A DNA stretch of 64,000 nucleotides. It comes from Anadara kagoshimensis. Lineage: Eukaryota > Mollusca > Bivalvia > Arcoida > Arcidae. The stretch's first letter is position 1. Every line of letters starts with the position of its first letter. The position numbers and the translations under genes were made by a program. The notes below the pieces were generated by a model. That model worked only from the letters and a program-made list of their open reading frames with translations. It did no database searches and was not told the DNA's origin. The stretch covers positions 31,982,365 to 32,046,364 of the forward strand of contig CM037857.1 of the NCBI GenBank assembly GCA_021292105.1, given 5' to 3'. Below are positions 40,001 to 50,700 of the stretch, piece by piece.

Positions 40001-43000
40001 AAACCAGTGTCTTTAGAGAACCACAGAGTTAAAAAAACAATAGTCATTAAAGCAAATTCAACTAATGTTTTATTGTCTACTTAACGTTCTGGGAATGTGG
40101 AGAAAACCAGAGTGGCTTAGAAAAACACTGACTTTAAACCCAAATGTAATATTCATCAAATCAAATTCAACTTTAATATTGCTTAATTACCTGCTGAAAC
40201 ATATAGAATACTAGTATTAGACCATGGTGATTTCTTGAACAATTGCAATAATTATTCACAGGAAAATTTTATTAACATTGTCTCGACAATTATTTGAAAA
40301 TTTTAATAATTACATGACAATTTTGACATAATTGAAACTCAATAAAAGTTGAACAATAGGTAATTATGGACACCATTTAAGGTCAATACTACATGAAAAT
40401 TGACTATGTTAAGGTCAATACATGTACTATTCATTTATTGATTCAGTTCAAGGTCAATACTATTAAATTATTGACTTTGATGAAGGTCAATAAAAAGGTT
40501 GGTTAAAGGTCAATAAAAAGGCTTATAAACTTTTTATAGTCTTACCATCACACAGTATTTCCAGCGACGGGACAAAGTAATCATCGCAGATTAGACGCAA
40601 ATCCCTAGGAACATATATACAGCTGTGAATATATGGAGTACGATAGCACCATGCTGCCTGTCATAGTTCGTAAATAAACCTGGCGGGAACTGTTCTATTG
40701 CCCTCGGTGTACAGTTTGGTAATGATGTCAGATGTCTTGATGGTACTAGAAATAAATATAAACCTACATTGATTACTTTGAATGTTGCTTTATCAAATAC
40801 AATGAATAAGGCCATATAAAAATAATTCCTAGATTTTCATCCCCACCCATTCCCTCTAGAAGACCATGAAAATTTGACACTGTGAATACACCTACCCGTA
40901 AGTCATCGTCAAACTGCAAAAATTTGAAACCCTGAAAACAAAACAATATACAGTAAAACCTCGATTCATCGCCACCATTTGTTCAGTCAAATGTTGGCGT
41001 TATAAAGGGGTTTGGCGATAAATCGGGGGAGGCGGATAAAGAAAAACATAAACAAAATGGATTTTGGGACTTCAAAATAGTGTGGCGATAAGCAAGGTGG
41101 CAAAGTTATCGAAGGACATTATAATGAGGTTTTACTGTACATTATTCATGAATTGAATTATGGTAAACAACTCAAACTCTTTGAGAACTCAAAGTCAAAG
41201 TCACAATAAAATGTACTTTGAGTTCTGAAACTTTTACTCTATTATTATATATACTAAAAAGGGATTATTTTCGCGGGGTGAAAATTTCGCGATTTCGAAA
41301 ATCTCGCATTTCGCGTGGGTGTAATTTTTGCGTTAACAATATAAGTGAGTGTATAGTATATATACGTGATATATTAACCTGTATGGTAGACACTTTTCGC
41401 GTGGGTAAAATTTTCGCGGTAATTTCTTTAGCGCGAAATAAGTGGAAATTTTACCCATGCGAAAATTTCCCCCTTTACAGTAATTGTTATACAACAGGGT
41501 GTGCACAGACATTTGGATTCCAAATTTAAAGACTTTTTAGGTTCTTTTCAGAGTCTCTTTTTTTTGCAAATTTAAGGCCTAATCAGAGGTACAATTGTAG
41601 TAAAGAAAAAAACACATATTGGTGCAAAGGCAATTAAATCAATAAAACAATTACATGTCCATAATAACAACACTTGAAGTAGATAAGGTTGAAGTTGGGC
41701 ATTCGGAAGGACCAAGTACCTTTAAATTTCTCCTTTCAAGTACTAATAACTTATTAATTAATATTTTTTATTTAAATCAGTCTATTTGCAACCACATAAT
41801 ATCCAAATACAGACAACCAAGTGGCCAAATTCAAGGGCTTTTTAGGGCCTTCAGGATAAATTCAAGGGCTTTTTAGGGTCAGACTTGTTTTTAGGGTCTT
41901 TTTAGGGAAAACTTCAAAATTTAAGGACTTTTCCAGGCCTGTACGAACCCTGTACAATTATACATGTAAATATGAATTTAGATGAAACTAGGTGTTTTCA
42001 ACACTATGCCACTAGGTGTTTACAACACTATGCCACTAGGTGTTTACAACACTATGCCACTAGGTGTTTTCAACACTATGCCACTAGGTGTTTACAACAC
42101 TATGCCACTAGGTGTTTACAACACTATGCCACTAGGTGTTTACAACACTATGCCACTAGGTGTTTACAACACTATGCCACTAGGTGTTTGTAACACTATG
42201 CCACTAGGTGTTTACAACAGTATGCCACTAGGTGTTTATAACACTATGCCACTAGGTGTTTGTAACACTATGCCACTAGGTGTTTACAACACTATGCCAC
42301 TAGGTGTTTGTAACACTATGCCACTAGGTGTTTACAACACTATGCCACTAGGTGTTTACAACACTATGCCACTAGGTGTTTACAACACTATGCCATTGAA
42401 GCTCACATCACCAGTGTTTGTTCTAGGATTTTTCAGACAGGCCATATTCAAAAACTTTATCTAAAAGACCATAACATATATTTTGTGGAAAATAACAGCT
42501 AGATTTAATTTGCTAATACATGTATGTCATTGTTGTTTTTGGGAATTTAATGGTGAAATTGGAAAATTTTAGTCATTTTTCACCAGGAGAAACTACCTTA
42601 ATCATGTTAATATTCCCAAGGATTTATTAAGGGTCTATTTAGGACCGAAATTCGGCCCCTTTCCCAAAAGAAAAACATTGATTTTTTCCCAAAATTGGCT
42701 GGGAAAATTCCCAATTAGAAAATTGTGTTGTTTTTAAATGAAAACGAAAGTAAATTAAGCACTGATAAACACTAAGCGGCAGAAAAAGATTATTCTGATT
42801 CAACAAGTGATCATGAGAATTATAAACTCCCAGTGGCTGAAAGTAACGATTCCAGTTCTGGGGATGAAGAGGTCAGTGATTTAATCATTAATGGCATCAA
42901 AAATGATGTCGAAGTTTTCCCAAAATGAGCAAAAAGTTGATAGTTTTTCCAAATTTTTAGTTTAGGGCCTTTTCCCAAAAGACCCTGATAAATCCATGAT

Positions 43001-44509
43001 TCCGTAGTCATTTTAGGTAAACAAAATCACTGACATGTACCTATGTTAAAACTGATGTATTTACAGTAATAAAAATGAAAATAAACTTTTAAAATGCACA
43101 AAATATAACACAGTCACATTTATCATCACCATGAGTTACACAGTATTTTTAAAAACAGCATTAATTTTATTTCTAATAAAATATTTCACATTAGTCAACT
43201 GAATCCAGCTTTAACCAGAAACTTTTAATCAGAAAATAAATACATAATGTCAATTAACTACTGAATAAGAAGAAAAATTAGCAGTAGGAAAATTTCCTGC
43301 TTTGGAATTTCTAAACTATTCCTAGGTTTCCATAAATTTAAAATAATTAGTAGCCAAATTTTCAAAATTTGTGAAAATATAGTCCTTTTTAAAGTATTTT
43401 TCCACAAATTTGTTAAAATAGGTTACTTTTTGAAAGAATTCCTCAGAAATTAGTAGCCAATGGCGATTTTGGCTACCAGGAATGGAAACATAGCTATTCT
43501 GCTGTAAGAAATTTTGACTGTTCCCACTGACAGGAAAGTGTACTAGGGAAATAAGAAATGTTTGTCCAAGAGGATACATTTGTAGTACATGAGTCACCAT
43601 AAAAATCACAAATAATTTTTCGTCCTGAATAATTCTTTTTAAACAGTATGTTGTATATCTGTGGATTACTGTCTAGTGGTTTAAACAAGGCTTACATGAG
43701 ACTTTCCAGACATTGAACAACTTATAAGAGACTCAGACTTCAAACAGAAGCATAACATGTTTACAAGGTTTAAACTACAAGGGCCAGATTCATCAATTAA
43801 ATACCCAAGGTAACGTTAAAATGAATCTGACTCCTGTGGTTTGGATATTTTGAACAAAGTCAGACACAGAAACTATGGGTCATATTAAAGTCCTGTCATA
43901 CAATAAAATCATTAAGTGTCATTTGAAAATTGTCATTTCCTCTGAGTGACCGCCATACTAATCGGAGGTCCCTAAATCAATTTATTCTAATTTTTTTATC
44001 TATATATTTCTCTTGATTATTCACTGGACTAAATTCGACTAAACATTACAAATGTTGGCATAATGAAACAAGATTTTATAGAACCCAAAAGGGACAAATG
44101 GTATCCAATCAGAATCAAGGGATCTTTTTGAAACCCCTAAGCTTCCTGGATTAAGTAGCTTAATAAAATTTTAACATCATGATCATATAGCCAATGAAAG
44201 TTTAACACGTCACTCAACCATGAAACCAGAGCTTAGTTGCATCTGGCGGTGAAATTTTAAGAGCTCTTCCTGATACTATATTTGAAGTAATTATTAGTGT
44301 ATCACTGATAAAGCTATTTGTATAATATATATTGATCCATTTCTATATAAGGACTATTTGATGGACTATATTACTATATATTAAAGTGATATATTTCAGT
44401 AATATGTACAACATGTTCATGATGTATCATTTAAAGTCCTCTATAGTTACAGGACCAAATTTCATTATCAATAAAAACTGTTAACATATGATTTAACTTG
44501 CACTACAGC

Positions 44510-44559
<50 letters not shown>

Positions 44560-44638
44560 TTCCTAAGAGCGATAGAGAGGTGTGTTTTAGTTTGAGACAA
44601 ATTGAGAGAAAGAGGAGGAAAGAGATCCTTGTAGTGTA

Positions 44639-44703
<65 letters not shown>

Positions 44704-47700
44704 AATCTTTGGTAAGAAAGAGAGATAATGTGTTTTGTTTTGAGAGAGAGAGAGATCCTGGAGTGTGTGTGCGTGTGGGGAAGACTTGTTATATTTAATT
44801 TCCAATTAAGCAAACACTGTCCATATCACCATCACCATAATTCCAAGATCTCCCCAAAATGGTATATAGTTATGGGTAATTGAATTTATTGCTATAAAAT
44901 GGTCGATTTAAAACAATGTAAGAGTTTAAGCATGAAAGATATACACTGATAACATAGATAAAGATTCAGATTGATTTTAGTTAGGTTTGGTTTGTGTGAC
45001 GGTGATTTGATTTCCGTCTGATATTGGTTAGAAGATTGTGACGGACAATATTTACAGAGGTGATTTGATAATCGCCTGATATTGACGGGATGATTTGATT
45101 TAGTTAATACAATATTGATGAATGTTTTTCTTATAATTACAACTTGTCATTTAAGGTATATAATTTGATGTTATATAGGTCTTAAATCTGGATTTACTCT
45201 AGACAATTCATTGTTAAATTGTCATGGTTTCACTGTAACAAGAGAGAGAGATAAAGAGAGAGAGACAGAGAGAGCTCTGGGAGACAGATAGAGAGAGAGA
45301 AATAGACAGAGAGAGCTCTGAGAGACAGAGAGAGATATTGTTGAGAGTAAAGTCCAACATGCCTTAAAGGCCATCTCTATATAAGGGTCACCTGCTTATA
45401 AAGGTCAGTAGAATTGTATCCCAATTGTTCTTTTATTGCCTCGTTTGAACCTGTATATAAAGGACACCTGCTCATAAAGGTAACTTTTACTGGTTCCCTT
45501 AGGTGGCCTTTACAGACATGTTTGACTGTAATAGAATTTTAAGTAAAGTCCCTGTCAAGACTCTAATCACTAACCAGTATATCAAGACAGTCAGTTCATG
45601 GATGGAGGAAACCAGAGACAGGTTTGACTGTAATAGAATTTTAAGTATAGTCCCTGTCAAGACTCTAATCACTAACCAGTATATCAAGACAGTCAGTTAA
45701 TGGATGGAGGAAACCAGAGTGACTGTAAAAACTACTACCCTTCAGCAAGTAAACTGACAACCTTTTTTCTTGCACTAGAATCTATGCAATTTGTTATTCA
45801 AACTTAGATGGTGATAAGCACCCTGTCCCCAGTTTCACAATCATTCCTAAGCTAAGCTTTACTTTAACTTAAATCTGACTAATTTTGTTAATTTTCAAGA
45901 TATTCAGGAATTTATGGTGTTATTCTTAAGATCACCTACAGATTAAAAGCATTTGCATTCAGTTTTGACAAAAATATTCATCAATAGTTCCAAAAAAAAG
46001 ATTACCAAAATTTGTTAAATTTAAGTTAAGAAAAATCTTAGCTAAGGAATGATTGTGAAACTGGGACCTGATCTGCAAATGTGCTTTTAGAACACTAGGC
46101 TATAGATCATCTTATCAAAATAGTTCAAGACCCATATTTTAGACACAGGTACTTGGGGACAGGATTGATTTTTTTCTGAAACTCAAAGTTGACTGCACTG
46201 TACATGTGAATATAGTTTTGTTCTGACATGAAAAAAGTTTCAGATAACATAAAATCCCTAGTGATTTTGAACCAAGTATGAAATATGATAGTAGGTTAGA
46301 AAGCATCTTTTAAACATATAATGTTTCACACTTAAGTACCAGTAGTTAAAAGGCTTCATTTGATTGCTTTAAACAATAATCATGGATGTTGTTGTTGGTT
46401 TTTTCTGTCTTTAGTCAATTAATCCCCAACTTCTACAGATTGTATTATCATAATTATATGGCTAGTTGTCTTAAAGATTTTAAAAAGGGGTTACCGTAGT
46501 TACTAGGTTATTACATTTAAAGTATTTAATGTAGGATCTTTCAGAAGGGGTCTGATAATATTAAAAAATTTCCTCTAAAACACCATAACATTAATAGACA
46601 AATGTACTTTGCATTCTAGGATTCATTCAGAAGGGGCTATTTTCAAAGTTTCCTCTCAAACACCATAATATTAATACTAAATTTGCATCTACATAATGTT
46701 AAATAATTGGCCCACTTAAAGGCCTTTATAATAGGGTCATTTGAGAAAATAAATGATCAATGACCTATGGTATCTTCTAGAATGTCAGTCATGGTCACAT
46801 CAGGGTAGCCAAGTGGGATCTTGGCTGACACTACCAGCAGCACAGTGAAGAGATTAAATACACCCAAACAAGCTTAGTGCATGCTCACTAAGTGTTCAAT
46901 ATGGTGCACATTGAATTTTCTTGAATTCATCACTCTCTGCAACTCAATACATGACACCTGACTTAAGATCTTTCAGAAATAATTGAAATGAGAAGGCAAT
47001 TTTAAGCTTTATATTTTGTCACATTAAAAATTTGATGCTATTCGATATCAGAAATGCAACATATCCTATTGCAAATGTTATTGTCACTTAATACTATACA
47101 ATGCCTCTGGTTCTGCACATATGTGGAAGGTCAAAGTTTTAACCCTGACCATGTCTGACCAAGACATTTAGTGACTGTTCTGTCACTAAGCACTTGGCAT
47201 TTAGAAATATCTTTAAAGCTGATGCCCTATGTCTTGTTGGGCATGGCAGGGTAAAATACCCTCCCAACACAATGTGAATTGCACTGAGCACACTATTAAG
47301 TGCCACTTATAAACCTATAGCTGGTGACATCTCAATATAAAAGACATAATCTTGACTGGACATAAAACCATTCATTCATTTGTTCATTCATTCATTTGTT
47401 CCTTCCTTTCTTCCTTCATTCATTCATTCATTCATTCAATCTCTGCTGTATGTCAAATTTATAGATCAGTCAAAGGTCCTAAGTTCAAATCCAGTCCATC
47501 CCTTTCCTGCTATATGCAAATCTTTTCATCTCTATATATCCATAATCAATAAAACTAGAGATAAAACTACTGTTAATTTAAGAGGTGAAAAATTTAAACA
47601 AGAGAGCGTAAATGGCTGGAACTCCGATTCCTATATGAATAACTTCAACAAGGACATCAAACTTTTATATATAGTAATTAGATTTCATACAACATTATTC

Positions 47701-50700
47701 TCTCTCCAACAAGACGGTAATTCGATCATATATATGCGTACTTCCTACTTTTACACATTGATTTTTCATTGTCTCCATCTTGGATTAGAACTAAAGTGTA
47801 TTTTCATTAAGCTTCACAAACTATAATGGAGTCAGGTAGAATTACCTTTTGTACACTCCTCAAAAAAAATTATTTTTCACAATTTTTTGTTCAAAATAGC
47901 ATGATTCTGACATTTTCTGCCTTTTCAATTAAAATTAAAAATTTATGGAAGTTATAAATGGATCCTTAGTCCTTCCTTCAATCATTTCATTGTCTCAATT
48001 TTGATTTTATTTTTATAATTTATGTAGCATGTGGAGCTAGCTAGAAAGGAGATGCTTACTTACTGGAGCACCAGTGACACCTCACTTCCCTGGTAGACAT
48101 TTATTGTGTTTAACTCTATTTGCAAATTTACCAAAAGTTTTAATCTGCATGTGTGATTGTGATTTGGGTATAGACTGATATGCTAATGTTTGACTACTAT
48201 TACATGTACGAAACTCAAACTGAAATTTAAAAACATTTAATTTTATCCCAGTAAATATCATCAATTTTGACATAGAGACTCTATCGCTTATAATAATTTA
48301 AGTCAGAACTGGCCCCAGTTTCACAATCATTCCCTTACTAATATTTTCATTAACTCAAATCTGCAAAATTTTGGCAAGTTCTTTTGGAACTACGCTTAAC
48401 ATTTTGCCCAAACTAAAAACGTGTCATGAATTTGAAATAATCTTCAAAATTACAGTTTAAATTACTGGATACCTTAACAATTAAGATAATCAACAAGATT
48501 TCAAATTTGCTTTAATTAAGTGTAAAAAGGGAAATCTGGCTTACCTGCAGTAAGTTATAATTATGAAACTGGGGCCAGGTTGTAAAATATGTGGAATTGT
48601 TGGAGCCTTCTGGTTGTACTCTTAACCAAACCATTGGAAACAATTTTGCCATCAGAATAAGCCCATGTCCAGATGAGTCTCATAATTTTATAAATCCCAG
48701 TCATTACACACTGAACCACTGCAGTAGCTCAGTAAGTAGAGTTCACTCTCTGTAAGTATGAGATCATAGATTCAAGCCCTGACCAGGTCTGGCCCTAGAC
48801 TTGGAAGTGGGTAGTGACTGTTCTTTTGCCAAGCATTCGGCATTAGGAAATGAAAGTCACAGTTCTTTTTGATGGTAACTTTAAAATAAACGAGGTCCCA
48901 TGTCATGGTGGGCTTTGCACAATAAAGAACTCTGCTGTATAATGCCATCAGCACAATGCACAGGCAAAATTTCTGCAACTTCACCTATAGTTGGCTACAT
49001 CTTGATATAAGTGAAATATTTTGACTGGGACGTTAAACACCATTATTCAACTCAACTCATTCCATATTGAGCCTTTGTGGTCAAGCAGCCTAAAGCACAC
49101 ACTTACATATCTCTCATTGCTTACCTAGAGTTCAAATTTCCCACTCAGGACAGATCCTTAGCTAATGTGAGAAAGTTTGCTTGCAGAAGGTTGGTGGTTA
49201 TCTCTGAGCACTCCTTTTTCCTTCACCGTTCATGAACTGATCACCTCAATGTAAGTGAAAGAATCTTAACTGGGGTGTAATTTATCACTCCACTAAAATA
49301 CATGTTGAATTCAAGCCTGTCTCACACAGAACACTCGGCTTATACGGTTGGCCACCCGTGTAAAACGTACATACAACATAACCAACCGTGGCCTTATCCG
49401 ACTTACACTCGGGCCATTCGAGTGTATCCGTGAAAGCCATGTATGATTTTTAAAACTTTTAAAAAACTGGCACGGGTGCCATGTCCGTGTATGATCGTAT
49501 GGTTGTTTTCTTCGTTATTTGTGGCCCCGACACGTCTCACAAACTCCTGAAACAAGTCAGCATCAACATGGAGGAAGTTCTTGTAACACCTGGGGTCCTC
49601 TCTGTTTAGTTCATGTAACAGAGTGTCATACTGACCAAACATGACCCTTCTGTTGAGCCATTCTCTTGTCCAAACTTGCCTCCTTCTTCTCCTTCTGTTG
49701 GCTTGTTCTTGTCTCTCCTCACGCCTTCTGGCCAAAACAATCTCAATGTCTATCAGACTATCATGATTTCTAATTCCCTTATTCTGTCAGCTGCCATATT
49801 TATAACTTCTCTGTTGAAAACTCGAACATTTATGAAGCCAAGCCATCAAAACGAGTCAATTTATATCAAAACACACACAAATGTGTGATAATTCGAGCAT
49901 AACTCTAACAAAAGTCGGTGGGACCGTATGTAAACCCTGTAAATGTCCAGTTAATTGAGTAAAAGTCGTGTTTAATCGTACTAGGCCGTAACAGACCGTA
50001 CTAGACCATACTTGGAACCGTACGACAATTGTATGAAAATCGTTTACAAATCGTGTTCAAACCGTGACAAACCTTGCTTGACCAAGTATATCCGTGCTTT
50101 GTTCGTACATACTCGTGCTACATTCGAGTCTAAATCGTACCAACTCATCCCCAGGCACGGTTGGAGCTCAATACTTGTGTACCAGTCCACCCATGTATAA
50201 CCAGGTATACCGTATTGGAACCGTGTGCCCAACCGTGTTCTGTGTGAGACAGGCTTTACATGTATAAAATATATTACAGGATACAGGACCTATTAATTAT
50301 GCATTGGGACCCTGGTTGTTTAAACTGTAAAAGTTCAATGGACCTGCCATTTTTACCAGGATAATGTTATTATCTTTTTCTATATGATAACATCATTGAC
50401 GATAGACTGTTCAATGATATCAAAACTTTATATGGGACCTACCAAAAATCGAGGCAAAAGGTTCTGGACCTTCCATTACAAAACATAATTATGAACCCTC
50501 TTATTAACTTAAATAACTTGTCAGAATATTCTGTCATCAAAAGAAAGTGTCCTTGGTAATAAACACATCATTCATTATCAAGCTTACTAAACATGTCATA
50601 ACAAAGCATGTTGAACAAAAGAAATAAATAAAGAAATGTTTGTAAAACATTGGCAACATATCCGGAAGTCGGCAAAAAAATTGGTAAATTTATTTACAAA

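Noticed and set aside
41972-42464. 160-codon LGVYNTMP repeat protein
   Set aside because: Product of the 24-bp array; two frames are open equally and flanks are non-coding.
42735-42940. Acidic [10 protein letters not shown] frame as transposase N-terminus
   Set aside because: Too short and no following domain; only noted as a possible decayed element.
44493-44813. SLSLSLS / THTHTH proteins
   Set aside because: Translation of GA/GT microsatellites.
47380-47826. 148-codon gene
   Set aside because: Starts in a CATT microsatellite at the tail of a SINE copy; composition not protein-like and no family recognised.
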